From an uncultured Clostridiaceae bacterium (lineage in GTDB: Bacteria; Bacillota; Clostridia; TANB77; CAG-508), in the NCBI GenBank assembly GCA_958417695.1, contig CATZDQ010000079.1, forward strand, positions 1 to 7,462: a DNA stretch of 7,462 nt. The letters run 5' to 3'. This document shows positions 1 to 5,881 of this stretch, piece by piece. The notes under the pieces are model-generated. The model did no database searches, was not told the DNA's origin, and worked only from the letters and a program-made list of their open reading frames with translations. Both the position numbers and the translations under genes were made by a program. Numbering within the stretch: position 1 is the stretch's first letter; every line of letters starts with the position of its first letter.

Positions 1-2
1 AA

Positions 3-791
3 GACATACAAGAAGCATTTACTGATAAACAAGTAAAGGCAATTTTAACAGTTATAGGAGGCTTTAATGTAAATCAAATTTTAGACTATTTAGATTATGA
101 GACTATACGCCAGAACCCTAAAATAATATGTGGTCTTTCTGATATTACAGCCCTAACGAATGCCATTTATGCAAAAACTGGCTTGGTAACCTATAGTGGA
201 CCACATTTTTCTACTTTTGGTATGCAAAAAGGTGTAGAATACACCATAGAATATTTTAAAAAGATGTTTATGTCAAAAGAAGAAATAACCATAGAAGCTT
301 CTAAAGAGTGGAGTAATGATGCATGGTTTTTAGACCAAGAAAATAGAAATTTTTATTCAAATGAAGGGATGCATAAGATACAAGAAGGAGAAGCACAAGG
401 AACTATCATTGGTGGGAATTTATGTACTTTAAATTTATTACAAGGAACAGACTACATGCCCGATTTAACAGATAGTATTTTATTTCTAGAAGATGATGGC
501 GAAGAAGAAGAAAACTTCTTTGTTACTTTTGATAGAGATTTACAATCTTTATTACATAGTGCAAGAGGAAAAATGGTTAAAGGTATTGTTTTTGGAAGAG
601 CAGAAAAGATTTGCCAGATGACAAATGAAAAGTGGGAAACTTTCGTAAAGATAAGACCTGAACTAAAAGGAATACCCGTTATATGTAATGCAGATTTTGG
701 TCATACCACGCCTATTTTTACATTTCCAATAGGTGGAACTGCTAGCTTACAGGTAAAAGAAGGAAAAATAGAATTGAAGATAAAGGGGTAG
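3..791 (+). CDS. S66 family serine peptidase, MccF/LD-carboxypeptidase type (5' end outside window)
   Basis: The reading frame is open from the window edge, so the N-terminus (about 70 residues by comparison with a family length of 330-345) is missing; 262 residues are visible. An internal TTG at 183 lies well inside the conserved core and is not the start. The S66 Ser-Glu-His triad can be read: the nucleophile Ser in GLSD (codon 138-140), Glu in ILFLED (codon 489-491) and His in GHTTP (codon 702-704). Other family blocks are NQILDYLDY, ITALTNAIYAKTG, SGPHFSTFGM and GGNLCTLNLLQGT. S66 enzymes cleave amide bonds next to acidic or D-configured residues: LdcA recycles murein tetrapeptides in the cytoplasm, while MccF inactivates microcin C-type aminoacyl nucleotides. 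The NQ-LDY, GPHFSTFG and GGNL blocks look more MccF-like than LdcA-like, but the substrate cannot be decided from sequence. A GNAT gene follows 6 bases downstream, probably in the same operon. Confidence 0.9.
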   Translation, partial: DIQEAFTDKQVKAILTVIGGFNVNQILDYLDYETIRQNPKIICGLSDITALTNAIYAKTGLVTYSGPHFSTFGMQKGVEYTIEYFKKMFMSKEEITIEASKEWSNDAWFLDQENRNFYSNEGMHKIQEGEAQGTIIGGNLCTLNLLQGTDYMPDLTDSILFLEDDGEEEENFFVTFDRDLQSLLHSARGKMVKGIVFGRAEKICQMTNEKWETFVKIRPELKGIPVICNADFGHTTPIFTFPIGGTASLQVKEGKIELKIKG

Positions 792-797
792 AGGTAT

Positions 798-1358
798 ATG
801 AAGTATTTTAAAAAATTAGAAGGTGAAAATATTTATTTATCTCCTAAAAGTGAGGAGGATGTAGAGGTATTTACAAAATGGATAAATGATTTTGAAACAA
901 CAGATTATATAGGAAGAAGTGCACAAACTGTGACAATAGAAGCAGAAAAAGAATATTTACAAAGTACATATCGTCAAGTGGCTGATTTTGTTATAGTAAA
1001 GCAAGAAAATGACCAATTAATAGGCAGTATATCTTTAAAGGATATAAACCATTTACATCGTACAGCCACATTGGGTATTTTTATAGGAGACAAGGATAGT
1101 AGAAGTCAAGGTTATGGAACAGAGGCCATTTGTTTATTATTAGATTATGCATTTTCTTATTTAAACTTGAATAATATTATGCTATGGGTTATGGAATTTA
1201 ATGAAAGAGCCATTTGTTGTTATAAAAAATGTGGTTTTCAAGAAGTGGGTAGAAGAAGAAAATGTCATTTTTTAAATGGACATTATTATGATAAGCTGCA
1301 AATGGATATATTGGCAGAAGAGTTTACAGGAAAGTATATAAAAAATAAATGTATTTAA
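798..1358 (+). CDS. GNAT family N-acetyltransferase, RimJ/RimL type
   Basis: 186 residues, the normal length for RimJ/RimL-type (Acetyltransf_3) enzymes, which transfer acetyl from acetyl-CoA to an amino group on a protein N-terminus, polyamine or small molecule. The N-terminal strand pattern EGENIYLSPKSEED is typical. The acetyl-CoA pyrophosphate loop (motif A) is R-S-Q-G-Y-G-T at residues 102-108, following LGIFIGDKDS. Motif B is N135-E-R-A with Y142-KKCGF. The C-terminus (YYDKLQMDILAEEF) also fits this subfamily. The ATG follows the peptidase stop by 6 bases, and AAGGGG at 783-788, overlapping that stop region, is the likely ribosome binding site, so the two genes are probably co-transcribed and translationally linked. 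The last few residues may come from a neighbouring gene remnant (see 1359-1460). The acceptor substrate is unknown. Confidence 0.9.
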   Translation: MKYFKKLEGENIYLSPKSEEDVEVFTKWINDFETTDYIGRSAQTVTIEAEKEYLQSTYRQVADFVIVKQENDQLIGSISLKDINHLHRTATLGIFIGDKDSRSQGYGTEAICLLLDYAFSYLNLNNIMLWVMEFNERAICCYKKCGFQEVGRRRKCHFLNGHYYDKLQMDILAEEFTGKYIKNKCI

Positions 1359-1460
1359 ACGGAAGCAGCAGATGATACAAATCCAATTAACAATCCTGTT
1401 TATGAATCTATTGGATATAAAAAAATAGCCAACCAAGAAAGTATTTGCTTTTTGTCATGA
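1359..1460 (+). pseudogene. 3' remnant of a second GNAT acetyltransferase gene
   Basis: Immediately after the TAA of the preceding acetyltransferase, and in the same frame, 33 sense codons run to a TGA at 1458-1460. They read TEAADDTNPINNPVYESIGY followed by KKIANQESICFLS. This is the C-terminal motif of a different GNAT type, in which the pattern TD-x-NP-x-SN-x-IY-x-x-IGY forms the last acetyl-CoA contact and final strands. There is no start codon, no ribosome binding site and no N-terminal two thirds, so it is a decayed or deleted gene. The upstream codons for KCI may also belong to it, which would place the deletion junction within the last few codons of the intact gene. Assignment rests on motif recognition of a short segment. 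Confidence 0.6.
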
Positions 1461-1491
1461 AAATGTAATATAAAAGTAAAGAAATAGTAAT

Positions 1492-1518
1492 ATGTTTTTA
1501 CCAGAAGCGTGATATAAT
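1492..1518 (+). promoter_or_regulatory. Promoter with extended -10 for the 284-residue protein gene
   Basis: TATAAT at 1513-1518 is preceded by TG at 1510-1511 (TGnTATAAT), the extended -10 of sigma-A promoters. No good -35 hexamer is seen; ATGTTT at 1492-1497 is the nearest weak candidate. Expected transcription start is near 1525, giving a leader of about 25 bases. This separates the downstream gene from the peptidase/acetyltransferase operon. Confidence 0.6.
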
Positions 1519-1549
1519 ATAAAAACAGTTTATTAAAAAAGGTGAAAAT

Positions 1550-2404
1550 ATGGACGAAAATGAAAGAAATATTGTAGAGGATGTAGAATTAAATAAGATA
1601 GAAGAAGTTGTAGAAATACAAGAACAAACGCTAGAATTGTCTGTAAAAGAACAAATAGAACAAGAATTAGAAAAAGTAAAGAAACCATCTGAAGCAATGG
1701 CTCTTTATAAAAAAGTCAAACAAGCCCTAGAGCAAGCAAATATTGATGAGAACTATTATAAGTATGTAGAAAATACGTTAGAAGATAAGATTTTTTGTGA
1801 TGCTAAATTTAATATTTTGCGTGCCAGTGTCTTATTAGAGGTGGTTTGTCCTGCTCTAGGTAATATAGAAGATTTTCATCTTGAAAATTTAGCAATTGAA
1901 ACGATAGGTTCTCATTTTGAAGAACAAGAAAATTATATTGATAAAATTTGTACCTATGGGCATGAATTTATTTGTTTGTTTGGTATAAGTGAAATCCATC
2001 CAGATAAAGTCCTAGCATATCAAGAGAGAAAATTTACAAGACAAGATATGATTGAGGCTGTAAGAGCCCAATATGAAGAAGGTAAAAAAATTCAATTACA
2101 TCAATATGATGAATATTATATTGGTATAGAAGAAGATAGACTGAAAGTTTTCTCAGAAAGAAAAATAACTTCTTTAATGAAAGTAGAGGAAACACCTTTT
2201 GATAAGATAAAATCTAGGATAGCTAATTTCTTAAACAAGAATCCTTTTGCTAAAAAGAAATATTTACCAGCCATATCTTTGGTATATGATACCAATCCTA
2301 ATCGTTTAAAAGATTTTGAACATCAAAGTAAGTTTGATGCTAGAAGTAGAATGAAAGTGTTATTAAATAGAGAACGAGAAGTTACTAGAAATACTTCTGT
2401 ATAG
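1550..2404 (+). CDS. Hypothetical cytoplasmic protein, acidic N-terminus, 284 residues
   Basis: I do not recognise this protein. It has no signal peptide and no membrane segment. Residues 1-45 are strongly acidic and Glu-rich with heptad-like spacing (KIEEVVEIQEQTLELSVKEQ), suggesting a helical or coiled-coil arm. Residues 46-82 also look helical. Residues 85-150 form the most hydrophobic, probably folded core, with cysteines at 83, 100, 134 and 142. The C-terminal 70 residues are basic (NPFAKKKYLP, then RSRMKVLLNREREVTR), so charge runs from acidic to basic along the chain. AGGTG at 1540-1544 is a modest ribosome binding site for the ATG. It has its own promoter and terminator, so it is a one-gene unit and context gives no functional clue. 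Coding is supported by length, start site and flanking signals. Confidence 0.8.
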   Translation: MDENERNIVEDVELNKIEEVVEIQEQTLELSVKEQIEQELEKVKKPSEAMALYKKVKQALEQANIDENYYKYVENTLEDKIFCDAKFNILRASVLLEVVCPALGNIEDFHLENLAIETIGSHFEEQENYIDKICTYGHEFICLFGISEIHPDKVLAYQERKFTRQDMIEAVRAQYEEGKKIQLHQYDEYYIGIEEDRLKVFSERKITSLMKVEETPFDKIKSRIANFLNKNPFAKKKYLPAISLVYDTNPNRLKDFEHQSKFDARSRMKVLLNREREVTRNTSV

Positions 2405-2416
2405 AAAAATACAACA

Positions 2417-2448
2417 AAATAAGCCAGCATGAATGCTGACTTATTTTT
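2417..2448. terminator. Bidirectional intrinsic terminator between convergent genes
   Basis: AAATAAGCCAGCAT (2417-2430) pairs with ATGCTGACTTATTT (2433-2446) in a 14-position stem with a single C-A mismatch. Read from the minus strand the same position is a G-U wobble, so the stem is complete for the gene at 2489-3181. Both outer flanks are T-rich in the relevant direction: TTATTTTT on the plus strand, and TTTTGTTGTATTTTT after the stem on the minus strand. It lies 12 bases after the stop at 2404 and about 40 bases after the stop of the minus-strand gene. Confidence 0.85.
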
Positions 2449-2488
2449 GCTAATGGCGAGAAAATTAATAGTTACAAAGAAATATGCT

Positions 2489-3181
2489 TTATCGGATAAT
2501 TAAAACATCGCCGACAAAAAGTTGGTTACGATTCGTAATTCCGTTTTTTTCGGCAAGTTCAGAAACAGGAATATTAAATTTCTCTGCTATTGCCGATAAT
2601 GTCTCATCTTCAGAAACTTCATATAGGTTGAAGTTGAGTTTAATGGAGCACCATTCTTCATTGATGAAAGATAATTCCATAAAAATAGGAATTTCCTTTT
2701 GCTGGATATCCTCTACAATGGACTCTTTCAAGTCTATACGAGAGGAGAGAGGCATGGTTGCCTCTACAAAAGTCTTAGCGGCGTCTTTTTCAAAACTGTT
2801 TACGAAGTCTTCTGCATAATCCTTTTCTACGAATCCCAGAATTTGAATACCTGTAGCTTCTTGTGTTAACTTATCCAGAAAGAACTCATTTCCCAGACAA
2901 TAGTCTTCTTCCACTGCAAATAATTGCGGTGAAAAGAAATCTTTTTGTACACAAGTATACAGACAGCTCATAAAATCTTCTTCTATAAGGTGTCTTTCCA
3001 TCTCTTTTTGAGAGGAGGAAATAATCTCACAGAAGTCTTTCTTTTTGAAATTCCCTTTATTAGCGTTTTCCGTATCTAAGGAAATGCTAATAGAAGAAGG
3101 CGTTACTGCTGCTAAACAATTCGAGCTAAATGCTAAGGTAAGCAGCAAGGTTGTCAGTGACATCATGAAAAATTTTCTCAT
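2489..3181 (-). CDS. Secreted LysM-domain protein
   Basis: 230 residues starting at MRKFFMMSLT. A longer start 12 bases upstream (ATG at 3193) is rejected because its GAG-GGT codons are the Shine-Dalgarno sequence GGAGGG for the ATG at 3181. The N-terminus is a classic signal peptide: basic MRK, a hydrophobic stretch at residues 6-18, then a small-residue region SSNCLAA with cleavage likely near residues 24-25. Residues about 187-230 form a LysM fold (YEVSEDETLSAIAEKFNIP, then LAEKNGITNRNQLFVGDVLII), which binds GlcNAc-containing glycans such as peptidoglycan. The middle (30-185) contains several cysteines (51, 73, 77, 95, 178) and matches nothing I recognise. A cell-wall-associated exported protein is the safe reading; no catalytic domain is visible. 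Cys22 does not sit in a proper lipobox. Confidence 0.88.
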   Translation of the reverse strand: MRKFFMMSLTTLLLTLAFSSNCLAAVTPSSISISLDTENANKGNFKKKDFCEIISSSQKEMERHLIEEDFMSCLYTCVQKDFFSPQLFAVEEDYCLGNEFFLDKLTQEATGIQILGFVEKDYAEDFVNSFEKDAAKTFVEATMPLSSRIDLKESIVEDIQQKEIPIFMELSFINEEWCSIKLNFNLYEVSEDETLSAIAEKFNIPVSELAEKNGITNRNQLFVGDVLIIR

Positions 3182-3253
3182 ATAACCCTCCATATTTGGT
3201 TTTCAAGGTTCTCGCCATGGTCTTTTTCCCCTAAAGATAGAGAAAGTGATACA

Positions 3254-3264
3254 GACATTATGTC
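3254..3264. promoter_or_regulatory. Possible operator at the LysM-gene transcription start
   Basis: GACATTATGTC is a perfect 11-base inverted repeat (5-base arms, one central base). It begins 2 bases downstream of the minus-strand -10 box and covers the expected start point, where a repressor would block initiation. It matches no regulator site I can name, and short palindromes arise by chance in AT-rich DNA. Confidence 0.3.
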
Positions 3265-3265
3265 C

Positions 3266-3294
3266 ATTATAACATATCTACTACACCTTTTCAA
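3266..3294 (-). promoter_or_regulatory. Sigma-A promoter for the LysM-domain gene
   Basis: On the minus strand, TTGAAA (plus-strand 3289-3294) is separated by exactly 17 bases from TATAAT (3266-3271), with an extended -10 TGTTATAAT. Expected start is near 3259, giving an untranslated leader of about 75 bases. It is divergent from the folC promoter, with about 40 bases between the two -35 boxes. Confidence 0.85.
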
Positions 3295-3334
3295 TTGAGA
3301 ACTTAAATCTTTATGTAAGATAGAAGATAATAGA

Positions 3335-3363
3335 TTGTAAATAAATAACACTTGTGATAGAAT
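3335..3363 (+). promoter_or_regulatory. Sigma-A promoter for folC
   Basis: TTGTAA (3335-3340), a 17-base spacer, and TAGAAT (3358-3363) preceded by TG at 3355-3356 (extended -10). The expected start near 3370 sits just before the first helix of the riboswitch aptamer at 3373, which independently supports this choice. The transcript would carry a leader of about 165 bases before the folC ATG. Confidence 0.75.
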
Positions 3364-3372
3364 CAAAAAAGA

Positions 3373-3470
3373 TATTAGAGTAGAAAATAGATTGTTAAGA
3401 CTTCATAGACGGGAAGTTGTTATGAAGGCAAGAGAAGTACTCGCATATGTGTTTTCGCATTCCGCTAATA
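3373..3470 (+). ncRNA. Tetrahydrofolate (THF) riboswitch aptamer in the folC leader
   Basis: The layout matches the THF (folT-type) riboswitch. P1 is TATTAG (3373-3378) with CTAATA (3465-3470). The 5' joining bases are AGTA (3379-3382). P2 is GAAAATA (3383-3389) with TGTTTTC (3450-3456), 7 pairs including one G-U. The 3' joining segment is GCATTCCG (3457-3464), close to the GCAUCCG of known aptamers. GTTAAG (3394-3399) precedes P3, which is CTTCATA (3401-3407) with TATGAAG (3421-3427), a perfect 7-pair stem closing the 13-base loop GACGGGAAGTTGT; known aptamers have a GGGA-x-GU-type loop here. A short GAG/CTC hairpin (3432-3442) fits the next stem. Helices differ in sequence from the examples I remember while pairing is kept, and the joining and loop bases are shared. 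Class known to bind reduced folates and control folate genes; folC directly downstream fits. Confidence 0.88.
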
Positions 3471-3534
3471 AAAAGTTTAAAGAAGTTATAATTTCTTCTT
3501 TTCTTTTTAGTACGGAAAAAAGGAGGGAAGAAAG
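3471..3534 (+). promoter_or_regulatory. Riboswitch expression platform sequestering the folC ribosome binding site
   Basis: The pyrimidine tract TTTCTTCTTTTCTTTTT (3492-3508) can pair without interruption with AAAAAGGAGGGAAGAAA (3517-3533): 17 pairs, three of them G-U, across an 8-base loop. This buries the whole Shine-Dalgarno AGGAGGG (3521-3527). The same tract can instead pair upstream: AAAAAG (3470-3475) with CTTTTT (3503-3508), and AAAGAAG (3479-3485) with CTTCTTT (3495-3501). This alternative can extend into the aptamer, with U3469-A3509, 3466-3467 with 3511-3512, and CCG (3462-3464) with CGG (3513-3515). The two folds are exclusive, so an intact P1 favours a blocked ribosome site. The pairings are seen in sequence; the ligand-off logic is inferred. 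Confidence 0.7.
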
Positions 3535-4863
3535 ATGGAGAAACTAACGTTAAAAAAGTATTTAGAAAAATTATCTTTACAAGAAAAGACAAAAGGACCT
3601 ACTTTACAAGCAATGGAATGGCTTATGGAAAGCCTAGGAAATCCACAAAATCAAGTAAAATGTATTCATGTAGCAGGAACTAATGGAAAGGGTAGCTTGT
3701 GTGAAATGTTAAGTAACATTTTAATGCAAGCTGGATATCGTGTAGGAAAATATATGTCTCCTCATTTACTTTGTGTAAATGAACGAATTTGTATTAATAA
3801 TGAACCAATTAGTGATGAGAAAAGTGCTTATTATTTAGAAAAATTAGATAAAAACATACAAAGATACAATCAGACACATGAAAAACAGGTAACTTATTTT
3901 GAAGTCGTTACCGCATTAGCTTTCTTATATTTTGCTGAAGAAAAGTGCGATGTGATGGTGATTGAAACTGGTTTGGGTGGACTTTTAGATTCTACCAATG
4001 TGACAAAAGAATCTATTAGCCTAATTAGTACAATTGGCTATGACCATATGGCTATTTTAGGAAATACTTTAGAAGAAATTGCTAGGCAAAAAGCAGGCAT
4101 TATTAAATCACAAGGACATACCATTTTTGTAGAACAGACCGAAGAGCAGGTAAATAAGGTAATAGAAGAAACTTGTAAACAAAAAGAAAATACTTTGAAA
4201 ATGATAAAGAAAGAAGAGATACAATCTATAAAAATAACAGATGAATTGCAGCTTTTTGATTATCAAGACTATAAACAGATACTGGTTAACTTAAAAGGTG
4301 AAAAACAACTTTCCAATGCTGCTATGTGTATAGAAGCTTGTCATATATTACATACACAAGGTTTTCTAATTTCTAAGCAAGCTATGTATACAGGGCTTTC
4401 CCAAGTTGTTCATAAAGCTAGATTTGAGAAATTAGCCAGTAATCCTACCATTATTTTTGATGGTGCACATAATGAAAATGCTATTTTCAATTTAAAAAAG
4501 ACAATACAAATGTATTATCCAAAACAGAAAAAAGTTTTTATTCTTTCTATTTTAAAAACAAAAGACTATCAAGCAATTCTGCAAAGTTTAATGCAAGAAG
4601 AAAATTCTGCAATTTACTTTTTTACAGATGGAATTAATAAAAACCGATTTGTAGCCAAGGAAGAATTATACAGAGTAGCTAAAAACTATCATAGGGATAA
4701 TTTATATATAGCTTCTTTAGAAGAGGCTATTACTACTGCTAGAAACCGATTTGAAAAAGAGGTTATTTATATAATAGGTAGTTTCTATGTATATCCAGAA
4801 GTATTAGAAATCTTAAAAATAGAAACCATAGAGAAAGGAAAAGAAAAAAATGCAAAAACATAA
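3535..4863 (+). CDS. folC: Folylpolyglutamate synthase / dihydrofolate synthase
   Basis: 442 residues, normal length for FolC, a cytoplasmic Mur-ligase-family enzyme that adds glutamate to dihydropteroate and/or reduced folates using ATP. Features in order: LGNPQ at 35-39; ATP-binding P-loop AGTNGKGS at 47-54; MSPHL and NERI at 74-84, where folate-binding residues lie; TYFE at 120-123; ETGLGGLLDSTNV at 144-156; STIGYDHMAILG and KAGIIK at 165-191, containing the lysine region that is carbamylated in the family; RFE at 296-298; and the C-terminal glutamate-ligase signature DGAHN at 309-313. Start is fixed by AGGAGGG at 3521-3527, 7 bases before the ATG. Whether both synthase activities are present cannot be told from motifs alone. 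A THF-type riboswitch precedes it, implying feedback by folate. The 3' end overlaps the next gene by 14 bases. Confidence 0.96.
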   Translation: MEKLTLKKYLEKLSLQEKTKGPTLQAMEWLMESLGNPQNQVKCIHVAGTNGKGSLCEMLSNILMQAGYRVGKYMSPHLLCVNERICINNEPISDEKSAYYLEKLDKNIQRYNQTHEKQVTYFEVVTALAFLYFAEEKCDVMVIETGLGGLLDSTNVTKESISLISTIGYDHMAILGNTLEEIARQKAGIIKSQGHTIFVEQTEEQVNKVIEETCKQKENTLKMIKKEEIQSIKITDELQLFDYQDYKQILVNLKGEKQLSNAAMCIEACHILHTQGFLISKQAMYTGLSQVVHKARFEKLASNPTIIFDGAHNENAIFNLKKTIQMYYPKQKKVFILSILKTKDYQAILQSLMQEENSAIYFFTDGINKNRFVAKEELYRVAKNYHRDNLYIASLEEAITTARNRFEKEVIYIIGSFYVYPEVLEILKIETIEKGKEKNAKT

Positions 4864-5770
4864 TCAAAAATTATTTTCAAATTTTGATGGTTTACCATTG
4901 GCAGTTACTATCATAGCACCAGAAAAAAATGAAAAGTTAAAAGGTATTTTTCAAATTTGTCATGGGATGGCAGAACATCGTAATAGATATATACCATTTA
5001 TGGAATTTCTAGCAAGTAATGGCTATGTTTGCGTGATACACGACCATAGAGGACATGGAGAAAGTATCAAAAGTAAAGAAGATTTAGGCTATTTTTATGA
5101 ACTGACAGCAAATGCAATTGTAGAAGATGCGTATCAAATAACACAGTTTATAAAAGAACAATATCCTACATTACCAGTATATTTATTAGGCCATAGTATG
5201 GGGTCATTAGTCGTTAGAACTTATTTAAAAAAAGATGACCAGATAATAGATAAGCTGATTGTATGTGGGCCTCCTGCTGAAAATAAAGCAGCTGGTATAG
5301 GCATATGGTTAGCTAAGATAATTAGTTATTTTAAAGGAGAACATTATCGTAGTCCGCTTTTACAAAAATTAGCTATTTCTGGCTATGAGAAAAAATTTCA
5401 AGAGGAAAGTGCTAATAGCTGGATTGTTTCTCAAAAAGAGGTAGTAAAAGCTTATGATGCAGATGAAAAATGTGGTTTTACTTTTACAGCTAATGGTTTT
5501 CTAAATTTATTTACTTTGATGAAAAATACCTATAGCAAGAAAGGTTGGAAAGCTAGTCACTTAGATTTACCTATTTTCTTTATAGCAGGGGCAGAAGACC
5601 CTGTTATAGGAAGTCCTACGCAATTTAAAAAAGCACAAGAGTTTCTAAAAAAGATAGGCTATACACAGATACAAGCAAAGCTATATCCAGGGAAAAGACA
5701 TGAGATTTTAAATGAAGATATTAGGCAGGAGGTTTATGAAGATATTCTTCATTTTCTGCAAGCATACTAA
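4850..5770 (+). CDS. Alpha/beta hydrolase, monoacylglycerol lipase / lysophospholipase type (Hydrolase_4)
   Basis: 306 residues with no signal peptide, so cytoplasmic. The fold signature is clear: oxyanion-hole motif CHGMAEH at 37-43, DHRGHGES at 65-72, nucleophile elbow GHSMG with Ser116, acid Asp250 in AGAEDPV, and His284 in GKRHEIL. DHRGHGES and the HGMAEH block are typical of the family including monoglyceride lipases and lysophospholipase L2, which cleave single acyl chains from glycerolipids. The triad is complete, so it should be an active esterase, but the substrate is inferred only from family. The ATG lies inside the end of folC in another frame, with AAAGGA at 4834-4839 as a weak ribosome site, so translation is probably coupled to folC and may share its riboswitch control. 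No functional link to folate is apparent. Confidence 0.9.
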   Translation: MQKHNQKLFSNFDGLPLAVTIIAPEKNEKLKGIFQICHGMAEHRNRYIPFMEFLASNGYVCVIHDHRGHGESIKSKEDLGYFYELTANAIVEDAYQITQFIKEQYPTLPVYLLGHSMGSLVVRTYLKKDDQIIDKLIVCGPPAENKAAGIGIWLAKIISYFKGEHYRSPLLQKLAISGYEKKFQEESANSWIVSQKEVVKAYDADEKCGFTFTANGFLNLFTLMKNTYSKKGWKASHLDLPIFFIAGAEDPVIGSPTQFKKAQEFLKKIGYTQIQAKLYPGKRHEILNEDIRQEVYEDILHFLQAY

Positions 5771-5811
5771 CAATATCAGATAGATAAATTAAAATTTGTG
5801 TATAAAATAAG

Positions 5812-5840
5812 TTGAAAGTTGGAAAAGCTAAAGATATAAT
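5812..5840 (+). promoter_or_regulatory. Sigma-A promoter for the SDR / small membrane protein operon
   Basis: TTGAAA (5812-5817), a 17-base spacer and a consensus TATAAT (5835-5840). The expected start near 5847 leaves a 35-base leader ending in the strong ribosome site AAAGGAGG (5867-5874), 7 bases before the ATG at 5882. No terminator is visible between the upstream hydrolase gene and this promoter, so some read-through is possible. Confidence 0.85.
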
Positions 5841-5881
5841 ACAAATAAATTCTAATAAAATAGAATAAAGGAGGAAAACAT

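Noticed and set aside
183..185. TTG as the start of the S66 peptidase
   Set aside because: The frame is open upstream to the window edge and encodes the conserved NQILDYLDY block and the nucleophile GLSD.
2484..2819. Plus-strand open frame of 111 codons
   Set aside because: It lies antisense to the LysM-domain gene, has no ribosome binding site, and the minus-strand frame has a signal peptide, LysM domain and promoter.
3115..3120. Lipoprotein modification site at Cys22 of the LysM protein
   Set aside because: The preceding residues SSN do not fit the L-A/S-G/A-C lipobox; ordinary signal peptidase I cleavage near CLAA is more likely.
3182..3193. Earlier ATG for the LysM-domain protein
   Set aside because: Its second and third codons are the GGAGGG ribosome site for the ATG at 3181, and the four extra residues would precede a complete signal peptide.
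3178..3366. Minus-strand open frame of 62 codons
   Set aside because: It spans both divergent promoters and the LysM-gene leader, and shows no protein features.
3487..3492. TATAAT in the folC leader as the folC promoter
   Set aside because: There is no -35 hexamer at 16-18 bases upstream, and the bases belong to the loop and arm of the expression platform; the upstream promoter at 3335-3363 fits the aptamer start.
3370..3534. T-box leader or transcription terminator for folC
   Set aside because: No AGGGTGG-type T-box sequence is present, and the T-rich tract pairs best with the ribosome site itself. A weak terminator role for the AAAGAAG/CTTCTTT hairpin cannot be fully excluded.
3395..3592. 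Minus-strand open frame of 65 codons
   Set aside because: It is antisense to the folC riboswitch and start region; its Phe/Lys runs are the complement of the purine and pyrimidine switching tracts.
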